NCBI RefSeq assembly: GCF_900104185.1
Contig: NZ_FNIZ01000015.1
Location: 1 to 64,000 of the forward strand
Direction of reading: 5' to 3'
Origin: Halobacillus aidingensis
Lineage (GTDB): Bacteria; Bacillota; Bacilli; Bacillales; Halobacillaceae
DNA: 64,000 nucleotides
A model generated the notes under the pieces. The model was not told the origin of the DNA and searched no databases. It was given only the letters and a program-made list of their open reading frames with translations. This document shows positions 48,028 through 56,396 of this stretch, piece by piece. Position 1 is the first letter of the stretch, and every line of letters begins with the position of its first letter. The translations under genes and the position numbers were made by a program.

Positions 48028-48540
48028 TTAACAATGTAAATGCAGTGCCATGTGGATCAGGTTCTCACTTCTCCCGTTTTTTCGAATGTAATCTAGAAAG
48101 CAGCCTTCCTTTTGAAAACCGAGAGACTCATAAAGGTGAATGGCTCGGGCATTGGATTCCAATACATTCAACCGGATAATATCAATTCTTTCGATCCGCC
48201 GGCATTGTTCTATCATTGTTGTCACGAGCTTCCGCCCAATTCCCTTGTTCCTTACGCCCCTTTTTACACTAACACCGAATGTGCCTTGGTGTCTTGTGGA
48301 AGAAAGAGCGCCCAGATCAAAGTTTAAAAAGCCGACAACATCACCGTCCATCTCAGCGACCAGAAAAAACTCAGGTTCTTCATACCGGCTGATCCATGCT
48401 TTTTCTTTTTCCAAGGAGTCATGGAACTCAGAAAGGTGTTTCAACCCATAGCCTTCGGTTAATATTTCCTTAGCAATCGCCATCGTATAGGTCGCATCTT
48501 CTGGTTCCCCCTTACGAATCACACATCTCTTCGGGATCAT
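48028..48540 (-). CDS. GNAT-family N-acetyltransferase
   Basis: A 170-residue acetyltransferase. FGVSVKRGVRNKGIGRKLVTTMIEQ (about 90-114) is the acetyl-CoA binding region with R-x-x-G-I-G, followed by IIRLNVLESNARAIHLYESLGF, a strong match to ribosomal or diamine GNATs. Start chosen: ATG at 48540, whose first bases overlap the stop of the C45 gene (ATGA), so it is coupled to that gene. Substrate unknown; the C45 neighbour suggests peptide or beta-lactam-like amide chemistry, which is weak inference. Confidence 0.85.
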   Translation of the reverse strand: MIPKRCVIRKGEPEDATYTMAIAKEILTEGYGLKHLSEFHDSLEKEKAWISRYEEPEFFLVAEMDGDVVGFLNFDLGALSSTRHQGTFGVSVKRGVRNKGIGRKLVTTMIEQCRRIERIDIIRLNVLESNARAIHLYESLGFQKEGCFLDYIRKNGRSENLIHMALHLHC

Positions 48541-49607
48541 TTCTTCCCACTCCAATAGGCGCCATCCTCCATGTGAGCAAAAGGAATATCGGTATCAACT
48601 TCCCCATCAATTTTTTCTTCTTCAAGGTCGTCTCCATTCAACCATCGGGAAAAATCAAATTCCACCGGTTCTCGATCCCCACCTAAAGCAAACCAGGCTT
48701 TGTTTTCTTTTGGTAAGTATCCAGACGTGTGAATTGTCCCGGCCCAATTGCTGTACAGCTTAGAAAATACGCCACGATCTGTATCATTCATTAACCGGAA
48801 GGCATCATATGCATCTTTAATATTTTTACGATTCGATTGGATCGCATCCATGCGTTTCATAGAATCCACAAGATGATTTCGATTTTCCTTTTTTAAAATT
48901 TCAAAATGATTCGTACAAACGTCCGACTCTCTTACCTCCACTCCCCGTGGAGAGGCTTCCACTACATACGTCACATTGCTTTTATCGAATACGGTGTAAC
49001 TGAATGAATGGCGATGAGGAATCTCACGCAGCATTTGAACAGCTTCGGTTACGTTCGCGCAAGATTCAAGCACAAGACGACCAATCATACAGCAAATAAA
49101 CCCATCTCCAGGGCGCTTGCGGTGCATAAAGTTATAGCCCATCACAAGCCCTTTTTCATTCATCCCATCCATACGTCCGGTAATACGCTGCGTCGGTCCT
49201 ATAATGCTGTACCCTTGGTCGGTCGGTTGAAAAAGACTATACCGTCCCTCATATGTCTTCGGCATGTAATCATAATTCCGAATGAAATAGCCGTCACCGG
49301 TCATAATCGAACATCCACTCCGTTTATAGTCGATGCGATATCCACCAAACTCCATCATCACTCTTTCCATCGGCCATTCCAGCGCATCCCTCAAGCCAAG
49401 AAGCTCATCCCATACGCCTGGAGCGAAACGTGTGATCGCTTCCTTCACTTCCTGTTCTTCTACAATAAAACGAGGCTTCCTCACCCGCCATTGTTTTTCT
49501 CTATTCTTCACTGTCCACGAATCTCTCAGCAGTTGTCCTTGATAAAACCCAAAATCATAATGCGTGCCTCTAAATTGCAAAAGATCGCTATGTATTTTTT
49601 TCATCAT
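48537..49607 (-). CDS. C45-family autoproteolytic acyltransferase/hydrolase
   Basis: An N-terminal nucleophile hydrolase of 356 residues of the C45 (acyl-coenzyme A:6-aminopenicillanic acid acyltransferase-like) family. The precursor is expected to cleave before cysteine in GCSIMTGDGYFIRNYDYMP (near residue 98), which follows the VMMEFGGYRIDYKRS pro-region. After cleavage the cysteine becomes the nucleophile. Family members hydrolyse or transfer acyl amides; the substrate here is unknown. Start chosen: ATG at 49607 behind AGAAAGGAAAC. It is first in a three-gene unit with the GNAT and ATP-PPase genes. Confidence 0.87.
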   Translation of the reverse strand: MMKKIHSDLLQFRGTHYDFGFYQGQLLRDSWTVKNREKQWRVRKPRFIVEEQEVKEAITRFAPGVWDELLGLRDALEWPMERVMMEFGGYRIDYKRSGCSIMTGDGYFIRNYDYMPKTYEGRYSLFQPTDQGYSIIGPTQRITGRMDGMNEKGLVMGYNFMHRKRPGDGFICCMIGRLVLESCANVTEAVQMLREIPHRHSFSYTVFDKSNVTYVVEASPRGVEVRESDVCTNHFEILKKENRNHLVDSMKRMDAIQSNRKNIKDAYDAFRLMNDTDRGVFSKLYSNWAGTIHTSGYLPKENKAWFALGGDREPVEFDFSRWLNGDDLEEEKIDGEVDTDIPFAHMEDGAYWSGKK

Positions 49608-49738
49608 CGTTTCCTTTCTAACCATTTCTGCCTTCAATGTACCAGATTCCACTTCAAAATTGAACTCTCCCCTACTGTTATTAAACATAATGGGAGGATT
49701 GTGTAAGGCTCAGTTTCGAGATATTTGTTGAGTGGATT

Positions 49739-50013
49739 GGGGCTGCGGGGAATGACTCGCTTTCCGCGGGAGCGCGTTGAGCCTCCTCGAGCTTCGCTCT
49801 GCGGGGTCTCACCAAGCACTTTTTTCCTCTTAGATATCCGGTTCCGGCGCCTAGCGGCTAGTGAGACTTCCCTCGCTTCTGTACGATAAGTCAACATCGA
49901 ATCACTCCGTTCTTCGTGTTTCCTTTATCTCCGCCAGCTCAGTCCAGTCCATACGCCGCTGATCGAGGCGCCATCACACTTAAGGTAGGAGTCTCCCCAT
50001 TCCCCTCCGCCCC
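49739..50013. repeat. Family A repeat with the 160-bp insert
   Basis: The element runs from GGGGCTGCGGGGAATGACTC to CCATTCCCCTCCGCCCC, flanked by GGCTCAGTTTCGAGATATT. It carries the same insert as the 42-kb copy, at the same position. Confidence 0.9.
49828..49987. mobile_element. 160-bp insert module (copy 2)
   Basis: It has the same boundaries as copy 1 at 42041-42200 (TCTTAGATAT on the left, CTTAAGGTA on the right), with a few substitutions. Confidence 0.6.
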
Positions 50014-50207
50014 TTTGCCATATTAGTGTCTCGAAATCACTTCTGGAAACAGCTCATTTCCGATTTGATGGAGGTGAGTCGTTTAAGCACCTGGCTCAGG
50101 TACTTAAATCTCATCTACTTGATATAGAGCGCTTTCTGCGTATAGCACTGGGATAGTAGAAGACTGTCCTTCTGGGCGAAGCGGTTCGTTTCTCACCTAC
50201 ATCGAAT

Positions 50208-50329
50208 GGGGTTGTTGGGAAGCTGCGAGACTCCCGTGGGAGAAGGAGACAGGCGAGATTCCGCAAGGCGATAGCCTGAGGAAGCTCGGCGCTCCCCCAC
50301 AGGAAAGCGAGTGGCTTCCCAACAACCCC
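50208..50329. repeat. Family B element (copy 2)
   Basis: It is bounded by GGGGTTGTTGGGAAGC and its perfect complement GCTTCCCAACAACCCC (16 bp). Relative to copy 1, one base pair in the end stem has changed on both arms (G-C to T-A), which keeps the stem intact. Confidence 0.92.
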
Positions 50330-50541
50330 TGACTCCCATTCCGGCAAACGAACCCCGATTATCTCGAAACTGAGTCTTCCACAATAGGGAGCTTATGTGA
50401 AAGAATTGGTTAGGGATTGATACATTTAGACTTTTAAATATTTTGGGAGAGGGAATCGAATAATAAGGAAAGATGAGAGAATTTGCTTAATCATTCTAGT
50501 TTTTCACCAGTAATTTTGGTACTCTAAAGGTTGTAACAATC

Positions 50542-50555
50542 AGAAAGCGTTTTCG
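50542..50555. promoter_or_regulatory. cre-like site upstream of the YutJ-like gene
   Basis: AGAAAGCGTTTTCG fits 12 of 14 positions of the CcpA consensus, 35 bases before the start codon. The two end positions mismatch. Elsewhere in 50360-50589 nothing else was recognised. Confidence 0.35.
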
Positions 50556-50589
50556 AATAGGGGATTAAGGAAAAGGTGGTGGAACAAAG

Positions 50590-51648
50590 ATGAAAGAAGT
50601 CGTTATTTTGGGGGGCGGCTACGGCGGTATGAACACTTTGCACGGGTTGCTCGATCAAATCCCAGAAGATGTACATATCACTGTCGTCGACAGGAATCCT
50701 TACCATTCATTAAAAACTGAATTTTACACTATAGCAGCAGGAACGGAGTCTGACCGTCATGCTCGCGTTGATTTCCCGAAGCACGAGCAAGTCACTTATG
50801 TCTTCGATGAAGTGGAGAAAATCGACACAGAAAACGAGACCATCATCATAAAAGGCGGAGAAAAAAGTCTTCCCTACGATTACTTATTAATTGGTCTCGG
50901 CTGTGAGGATAACTATCACGGCATCGAAGGAGCGCGAGAATTCACCGAAAGTGTGCAGACGTTCTCTAAAGCAAGAAGTGCAGGCTTTTCTATTAACAAC
51001 CTTGGGGCCTACGGAAAGGTGACCGTTGTCGGAGCTGGACTAAGTGGGATCGAGGTCGCTTCAGAAGTCCGGGAAAGCAGGCCGGACTTGAACATTCGCT
51101 TGTTGGACCGTGGCGAAACGGTATTGAAAGCCTTCGATTCCAAAATTCAAGATTATGTGGAGAAGTGGTTTAAGGATAATGAGGTTGAAGTCATCCACGG
51201 GGCAAACGTTGAATACGTTGAAAAAGATGGCGTATGCAACAATGGTGTTTGTTATTTGAACGATGTGACTGTATGGACCGCAGGGGTTCGTCCAAACTTC
51301 CTTGTCAGAGAGCTTCCTTTTGAAAAAGATGACCAGGAAAAAGTCATCGTCAATGATTTTTACCAAGTGCCTACCCATCAAAATGTCTATGTTGTAGGTG
51401 ATTGTGCATCTTCTGAACACTCTCCTAGTGCACAGCTTGCCGGTCAGCAAGGAGAGAAGGTAGCTGATGTACTTAATGCCGTACTTAGAGACCGCGTACC
51501 TGAACGTCCTTCTGAGGTGAAGCTAAAAGGTGCTCTCGGCTCTCTTGGGAAAAATGACGGATTTGGCAACATGCTTCAAAAACCGATGACAGGTGTCCTT
51601 CCTCGTCTTGCTAAATCAGGGGTTCTCTGGTTAAGCAAACGCCACTAA
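50590..51648 (+). CDS. NAD(P)/FAD-dependent oxidoreductase, YutJ/NDH-2-like
   Basis: A 352-residue flavoprotein of the type-2 NADH dehydrogenase family. GGGYGGMNTLHGLL (residues 8-21) is the FAD Rossmann motif, VVGAGLSGIEVASEV (near 145) is the NADH motif, and VYVVGDCASSE (near 270) binds FAD in the second site. A cysteine pair (VCNNGVCYL, about 215-223) is unusual. The C-terminus is short and lacks the obvious membrane helix of some NDH-2 enzymes; a role as a soluble reductase is possible. B. subtilis YutJ is the nearest remembered relative. The ATG has AAAGGTGG upstream, and the gene ends at a terminator. Confidence 0.85.
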   Translation: MKEVVILGGGYGGMNTLHGLLDQIPEDVHITVVDRNPYHSLKTEFYTIAAGTESDRHARVDFPKHEQVTYVFDEVEKIDTENETIIIKGGEKSLPYDYLLIGLGCEDNYHGIEGAREFTESVQTFSKARSAGFSINNLGAYGKVTVVGAGLSGIEVASEVRESRPDLNIRLLDRGETVLKAFDSKIQDYVEKWFKDNEVEVIHGANVEYVEKDGVCNNGVCYLNDVTVWTAGVRPNFLVRELPFEKDDQEKVIVNDFYQVPTHQNVYVVGDCASSEHSPSAQLAGQQGEKVADVLNAVLRDRVPERPSEVKLKGALGSLGKNDGFGNMLQKPMTGVLPRLAKSGVLWLSKRH

Positions 51649-51684
51649 AAAAGATCGATCACATAAATGTGATCGATCTTTTTG
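51647..51684. terminator. Bidirectional terminator
   Basis: AAAAGATCGATCACA pairs with TGTGATCGATCTTTT and both flanks are A- or T-rich. It separates the convergent YutJ-like and ATP-grasp genes. Confidence 0.93.
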
Positions 51685-52629
51685 TTATACGAGTGACTTT
51701 TGTAAAAGACCTCCGAGATATTTTGCCAGCTCAAGCATCCCATAAGTTCCTGCTTTTGCTTCAGCATCCGAATTGTAGTTTGTATTCGTGTTCACATCAT
51801 AGGTGTAAAAACGACCTTCTTTATCCTGAATCGCTTCAATTCCAGCTACGGCAATATTGTTTTCCCGTAAGAACCTTTCGTAATCATCAACGATGGACGG
51901 TCGATAATTTTCGAGAACTTCAAACTTCGCTTTTGGTGTTTGTGGTTCCACATCCGTCGGGCAATACAAATCTTCAATCGAGCACGCGTCTGCCGGGCAA
52001 AGTTCAAAACCTTCAGACGTATCGACCTTCACCCCATAAACAAACGTTCCGCCTACGAATTCATGCCGGACAATATAAGGCTCTGGAGCTTCAATATATT
52101 GTTGAATCAATGTAATCCCATCAACTGGTTCCTCAAAAGAGTCACTATCCAAGTATTCACGCAACGCTTCCGTAGAATGGAAAAGCTGAACTCCCTGCCC
52201 TTTTCCAGCACGGTTGTGTTTCGTTATGAACGATCCCATTTCCAACTGCCGCGCAGCATCCAGAATATTCTCTTTTCCTACAGCAGTAATCGTCTTCGGT
52301 GTGCGAATGCCAGCTTGGTTTAAAGCCATATATTGATTGACCTTACTGACTTCAAGCCTTAAAGCCCGGCTGCCATTTACTATGGTGCGATCATGGCGTT
52401 CGAGCCAAGCAAGGACAGCTTCAGTAAACTCAGGTGCGTAACGGTGATTCCTTGTATGAGAAGAAGCACTGATGCGGTTGTAAAAAATCCCTTCCGGAGG
52501 CTCGCTTGTCAAATCAAGCGTCCCCTGATCTAAATGCCAGAGCTCATATGGAAGATCGAGCTCTTCTAAACGCTCCGTCAAATGATCGGTCCATTCATCG
52601 TTCTCATGGAGAATATAAATTTTGCTCAT
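51685..52629 (-). CDS. ATP-grasp ligase, RimK-like
   Basis: A 314-residue ATP-grasp protein. The central domain has FITKHNRAGKGQGVQLF (near residue 150), a lysine-rich ATP-binding loop, and the C-terminal half has VYGVKVDTSEGFELCPADAC and YTYDVNTNTNYN (near 275), where the metal-binding D-x-N-x-N residues are found. The N-terminal half resembles the RimK/MvdD fold. Family members ligate an amino acid or peptide to a carboxylate. The substrate is unknown; a CotX-like or polyglutamate role is possible. Start chosen: ATG at 52629 behind AAAGGAG; longer frames run into repeat DNA. Confidence 0.84.
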   Translation of the reverse strand: MSKIYILHENDEWTDHLTERLEELDLPYELWHLDQGTLDLTSEPPEGIFYNRISASSHTRNHRYAPEFTEAVLAWLERHDRTIVNGSRALRLEVSKVNQYMALNQAGIRTPKTITAVGKENILDAARQLEMGSFITKHNRAGKGQGVQLFHSTEALREYLDSDSFEEPVDGITLIQQYIEAPEPYIVRHEFVGGTFVYGVKVDTSEGFELCPADACSIEDLYCPTDVEPQTPKAKFEVLENYRPSIVDDYERFLRENNIAVAGIEAIQDKEGRFYTYDVNTNTNYNSDAEAKAGTYGMLELAKYLGGLLQKSLV

Positions 52630-52785
52630 CGAACCGACTCCTTTCCATTTCTTCTTGTTACTTATCATCATATCACAAAAAACCGATAAGGTTACTAGGA
52701 ATAAGCTCATTACAAGGAAATACCAAATCCCATAAACGCACCCTTTTCTTGAAAACTCAGTTTCGAGACTTTTGTTGAATGGATG

Positions 52786-52904
52786 GGGGCTGCGGGGAAT
52801 GACTCGCTTTCCGCGGGAGCGCGGTGAGCCTCCTCGGACTGCGTCCTGTGGGGTCTCACCATGCACTTTTGTCCCGCAGGAGTCTCGCCATTCCCCTCCG
52901 CCCC
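52786..52904. repeat. Dispersed palindromic repeat, family A
   Basis: It runs from GGGGCTGCGGGGAATG to CATTCCCCTCCGCCCC (14 of 16 end positions pair), flanked by AACTCAGTTTCGAGACTTTT. It lies 165 bases from B copy 3. Confidence 0.9.
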
Positions 52905-53068
52905 TTTGCCATATAAGTATTTCGAAACCACATCCGGAATAAGCTGCTTTTATGCATATGGTAATTGCATGCGAAAAGCTTGTTATAGTGCGCTTTATGC
53001 TTATAACACAAGAATAATGGAAGGCAACCTCCCACAGGAAAGGGGTTCGTTTCTCACCTACATCGAAT

Positions 53069-53189
53069 GGGGTGGTTGGGAAGCTGCGAGACTCCCGTGG
53101 GAGAAGGAGATAGGCGAGATCCCGCAGGACGTAGTCCGAGGAAGCTCGGCGCTCCCCCACAGGAAAGCGAGTAGCTTCCCAGCCACCCC
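53069..53189. repeat. Family B element (copy 3)
   Basis: It is bounded by GGGGTGGTTGGGAAGC and GCTTCCCAGCCACCCC, with one T-G wobble in the terminal stem. It lies in the same orientation as copy 2. Confidence 0.92.
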
Positions 53190-53278
53190 TGACTCTGAAT
53201 ACGGCAAACGAATCCCTGGTATCTCGAAACTGAGCCTTCCACAATCCTGCCATTATCTTTAATAAGATGGAAAATAAT

Positions 53279-53316
53279 AAAAAGTCGCTTAGCCTTGGGG
53301 CTAAGCGACTTTTTAT
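53279..53316. terminator. Bidirectional terminator at the cstA end
   Basis: AAAAGTCGCTTAGCC pairs with GGCTAAGCGACTTTTT. It directly follows the cstA stop on the minus strand. Confidence 0.93.
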
Positions 53317-54761
53317 TATCCTGCTTTTGAGGTGATGACCGTATCTTCTTTTCTCACTTTCTGTTTGATCACTTGCCATACGAACCATGTTACCACAACA
53401 AGCCAGATGATGGACCCTAAGATCATGGACGTGGAATACTCCAAACCAAACCCTTCAGGAGCGTAGAAAATATAAGAGCTTACTACAGCTGTCATGAACA
53501 GGGCGGGAACACTGCAGATCCAGTGAAACTTGTTATTCTTCAACAAGTACATAGCTCCTGTCCAAAGCATAACTGTTGCTACAACTTGGTTGGACCAACC
53601 TACATATCTCCAGAGAAAGCTGTAATCCATTTGTGTTAACAGGAACGTTGGAATCGTAACCGGAATTGCAAATAGTAGCGGTGTCCATTTTCCTTCGAAT
53701 TTCTTTTTACTGACCTGACTAGCAAAATCAACAAGCATCATACGTGAAGATCGCAACGCTGTATCTCCCGTAGTGATTGGCAGGATAATGACACCAAGAA
53801 CGGCAAGAATTCCACCTAGCGTACCAAGTGTGGTACTACTGATTTCATTAATGACTCCTGCTGGTCCTCCCTCTGCTAGTGCCGTTTGAAGACCTCCTGT
53901 GTTACCGAAGAATGTCATACCGGCAGCTGCCCAAATTAAGGCGATAATTCCTTCTGCGATCATGGCACCATAGAACACTTTTCTTCCTTCACTCTCTTTT
54001 TTCAACGTTCGAGCAAGGATCGGGCTTTGGGTACTGTGAAACCCAGAGATAGCTCCGCATGAGATCGTCACCATCAGCATTGGCCAGATCGGTAGTTCAT
54101 CTGGATGAAGATTGCTGACTGTTAAATTTGGAATTGGATGATCAAAGAAAAACATCCCTACCCCAATTGATACAGCCATAAAAATTAAAATTGCCCCAAA
54201 TATCGGGTACACTTTACCAATAATTTTGTTGATGGGTAGAAGTGTCGCAATGAGAAAATATGCAAATATGATTAAAACAGATGTAAAAAATCCTAGTGGG
54301 GTGATTTCTGCCATCAATTGAGCCGGTCCTGCAGTAAAGGCTGCAGCTACTAAGATCATAAGGCCAATAGATAAAAGATTGATCACCGAGCGGGCCGGAC
54401 GGCCTAGGTATTTCCCTACAAGTGTCGGGTATTGGGCGCCGTCATGACGAAGGGAAAGCATCCCTGAGAAGTAATCATGAACAGCTCCTGCGAAAATAGA
54501 ACCAACAACGATCCAGATAAATGCCACGGGGCCGTATAAAGCTCCCATCACTGCTCCGAATATAGGTCCAAGCCCAGCGATATTTAATAGCTGGATAAGA
54601 CTCGCTTTCCACCAGCTCATCGGCACATAGTCAAAACCATCGTTCTTTTCATATGCAGGTGTATTTTTTTGATCATTAATCCCGAAAATTCGTTCAACCA
54701 CCTTTGCATAAAAAAGATATCCGACGACAAGTAAAACGATAGATGCGATAAATGTGATCAT
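53316..54761 (-). CDS. cstA: Carbon starvation protein CstA family transporter
   Basis: A 481-residue polytopic membrane protein with about 13 helices. The N-terminal segment FDYVPMSWWKASLIQLLNIAGLGPIFGAV and the following GSIFAGAVHDYFSGMLSLRHDG segment are CstA hallmarks, as is GFHSTQSPILARTLKKESEGRK in the middle. CstA proteins take up peptides or pyruvate in E. coli. Start chosen: ATG at 54761 behind AAGGAGG. A separate promoter lies at 54797-54825, so it is not read from the candidate RNA upstream. Confidence 0.93.
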   Translation of the reverse strand: MITFIASIVLLVVGYLFYAKVVERIFGINDQKNTPAYEKNDGFDYVPMSWWKASLIQLLNIAGLGPIFGAVMGALYGPVAFIWIVVGSIFAGAVHDYFSGMLSLRHDGAQYPTLVGKYLGRPARSVINLLSIGLMILVAAAFTAGPAQLMAEITPLGFFTSVLIIFAYFLIATLLPINKIIGKVYPIFGAILIFMAVSIGVGMFFFDHPIPNLTVSNLHPDELPIWPMLMVTISCGAISGFHSTQSPILARTLKKESEGRKVFYGAMIAEGIIALIWAAAGMTFFGNTGGLQTALAEGGPAGVINEISSTTLGTLGGILAVLGVIILPITTGDTALRSSRMMLVDFASQVSKKKFEGKWTPLLFAIPVTIPTFLLTQMDYSFLWRYVGWSNQVVATVMLWTGAMYLLKNNKFHWICSVPALFMTAVVSSYIFYAPEGFGLEYSTSMILGSIIWLVVVTWFVWQVIKQKVRKEDTVITSKAG

Positions 54762-54796
54762 CGCTGAGCCTCCTTTCAAATTTGAATGTAAGAAGT

Positions 54797-54825
54797 ATTC
54801 TAGCGCTGATTTTGTCGAATCACAA
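54797..54825 (-). promoter_or_regulatory. Promoter of cstA
   Basis: TTGTGA (54820-54825), a 17-base spacer and TAGAAT (54797-54802) lie about 36 bases before the cstA start on the minus strand. Confidence 0.55.
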
Positions 54826-54944
54826 CCCATTTTCTGAATATTTATATTTTTATCTTTTTTTTCTTAAAAATAAAGCGATTCCAAGAGTATTCACTATTGT
54901 TATTTCTCTACAGTCTTTTATAAGTCTGAAACCGAAAATTAAAC

Positions 54945-55052
54945 ATAAAAAACCTCCTGCGCAACTCGCAGGAGGTCCATGATTGTTATGTAACCTGCCA
55001 CCCTATAGAAATGGTTAAGTTTCCCGCAGTCGTTTCGATTGCTAGGGTGGCA
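54945..55052 (-). ncRNA. Candidate structured RNA or 3' UTR element with terminator
   Basis: On the minus strand, TGCCACCCTA (55043-55052) pairs perfectly with TAGGGTGGCA (54996-55005), enclosing a hairpin GCAATCG-AAA-CGACTGC and a weaker GGG...ACC pair: a compact three-way junction. A strong terminator (CCTCCTGCG/CGCAGGAGG, then T6) follows at 54945-54976. It lies 70 bases after the Spo0E-like gene and could be its 3' UTR or a separate small RNA. I did not recognise a family. Confidence 0.4.
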
Positions 55053-55121
55053 TTGATATTAAGATACCATAGTGGCTGTAGGGATTCAAGCACACATGGC
55101 CCTATGTACTTTTAATCTAAT

Positions 55122-55289
55122 TTAATTGGAACATTGGTATTTTCTTTGTTCACTAAAACGATTCAATAGGTCATCTAGCTCTTGTGAAATTCTCAATAGT
55201 TCATCATCCGTAGGGTTATTGTTATAGATTTCATACATGCGCGTTCTTAATTCTTCTATTTGTTGTTCTAACCGTACTTTATAAGGCAT
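55122..55289 (-). CDS. Spo0E-family aspartyl-phosphate phosphatase
   Basis: A 55-residue protein, easily missed for its size. It has two short helices and the family motif ISQELDDLLNRF (residues 34-45), where S-Q-E-L-D is the catalytic signature of Spo0E-like phosphatases that dephosphorylate Spo0A-P and delay sporulation. The N-terminal half, QQIEELRTRMYEIYNNNPTDDEL, is also typical. AAGGAG lies eight bases ahead of the ATG. A TATAAT box occurs about 115 bases upstream. In this context it is a single-gene unit between ridA and cstA. Confidence 0.9.
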   Translation of the reverse strand: MPYKVRLEQQIEELRTRMYEIYNNNPTDDELLRISQELDDLLNRFSEQRKYQCSN

Positions 55290-55569
55290 AATTTCATCTC
55301 CTTCACTCGTACCTTACCCTAAATAAACGAATCTAAACTACTATTTTAAAATAACTTTAAAACATAATAATTCTTCTGATTATTTAACTACGCTATATAA
55401 GTATTATATCGGACAAAAATATTTCGAAATAAGTCTTTCTTGTCATTTTCTAGTTGTTCTACGGTGGTTCTTTAGATATATTGTCGATATTTCCCGGGTA
55501 ATGATTCTATTTCTCTATCACAAAAATCGTGATAGGATGAATGAAAACCTACATAAAGGAGTGGCAGTC

Positions 55570-55950
55570 ATGTTTAAAGCTGTTTCAACGAATCAAGCAC
55601 CAAGTGCGATTGGTCCATATTCTCAGGCCACAGACCTTGGACATATCATTTTTATTTCTGGGCAAATCCCTCTGGATCCGGAGACGATGGAATTTGTCTC
55701 TAACGATATTAAAGAACAAACACACAGAGTGATGAAAAACATTCGTGCGATACTTGAAGAGGTAGACCTCTCTTTCAATAATGTTGCGAAAATGAACATC
55801 TACTTAGACTCGATGGATGATTTTGCTGTAGTCAATGATGTGTATGCAAGTTATTTGAGTGAGCCTTATCCTGCTCGCGCAGCTGTAGAAGTCAGCAAAC
55901 TTCCTAAAGGTGCAAAAGTGGAAATAGAAGCCATTGCTACGCGAGATTAA
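55570..55950 (+). CDS. ridA: RidA-family reactive intermediate deaminase
   Basis: A 126-residue protein of the RidA/YjgF/YER057c family, which hydrolyses reactive enamine/imine intermediates released by threonine or serine dehydratases. APSAIGPYSQATDLGHIIFISGQIPLDP (10-37) and the arginine in PARAAVEVSKLPKGAKVEIEAIA (about 100-122), needed for activity in the RidA subgroup, are present. Trimers are expected. Start chosen: ATG at 55570 behind AAAGGAG. It stands alone. Confidence 0.94.
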   Translation: MFKAVSTNQAPSAIGPYSQATDLGHIIFISGQIPLDPETMEFVSNDIKEQTHRVMKNIRAILEEVDLSFNNVAKMNIYLDSMDDFAVVNDVYASYLSEPYPARAAVEVSKLPKGAKVEIEAIATRD

Positions 55951-56003
55951 GTCTATATTCATAATATTCGAAAATCATAATGTTTTTCTGTCCACATTCT
56001 TCT

Positions 56004-56041
56004 AAAAGAAGCAGAGCTGAAATGGCTCTGCTTCTTTTATT
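56004..56041. terminator. Bidirectional terminator after ridA
   Basis: AAAAGAAGCAGAGC pairs with GCTCTGCTTCTTTT. It also serves the convergent excisionase-like gene. Confidence 0.9.
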
Positions 56042-56049
56042 TCATTTCA

Positions 56050-56280
56050 CTAATCTTCATCTTTAACATCCGGATCCTCCGGGAGAGGTTCGCTCAGGTA
56101 TTCCTGAATCATTTTCCGGTAGTTTTCCATCTGTTCCAGATGGTTGTGGAATTGATTTTTATTGATCAGATACTGCCGCCCATCATAAATGGTCTTAATT
56201 TTATGATTCAAGATCAACTGCCGGACATAGTCTTCAGGAAGCTCAAGGAATTCTACTGTTTCTTTAACTGTTAAATACAT
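56050..56280 (-). CDS. Excisionase-like (HTH_17) DNA-binding protein
   Basis: A 76-residue protein whose first 50 residues form a MerR/excisionase-type winged helix (LTVKETVEFLELPEDYVRQLILNHKIKTIYDGRQYLINKNQF). The remaining tail is acidic. In prophages and integrative elements such proteins direct excision, but here no integrase or mobile gene is adjacent, so a small regulator is just as likely. AAAGGTG lies before the ATG. Confidence 0.82.
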   Translation of the reverse strand: MYLTVKETVEFLELPEDYVRQLILNHKIKTIYDGRQYLINKNQFHNHLEQMENYRKMIQEYLSEPLPEDPDVKDED

Positions 56281-56396
56281 GATCCGTCACCTTTCTTTCC
56301 CTTGCATTATACCATTTCTTTTTTTACGGAAAGTTTCTTTTTCTACAAATGTGGGAAATACATTAAAAACTATTCTAGCGAAATGAGAGGGATACT

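Noticed and set aside
49634-50384. Minus-strand frames of 60-87 codons
   Set aside because: Repeat-derived (A with insert, and B copy 2), with no proper start signals.
52630-53388. Long N-terminal extension of the ATP-grasp frame
   Set aside because: The extension reads through repeats A and B; a strong ribosome site places the true start at 52629.
54945-55052. Riboswitch controlling cstA
   Set aside because: A separate promoter lies between the element and cstA, and the terminator is about 185 bases from the start codon; independent or 3' UTR RNA is simpler.
56050-56280. Prophage or integrative element boundary
   Set aside because: A single excisionase-like gene without integrase, attachment repeats or tRNA is not enough.
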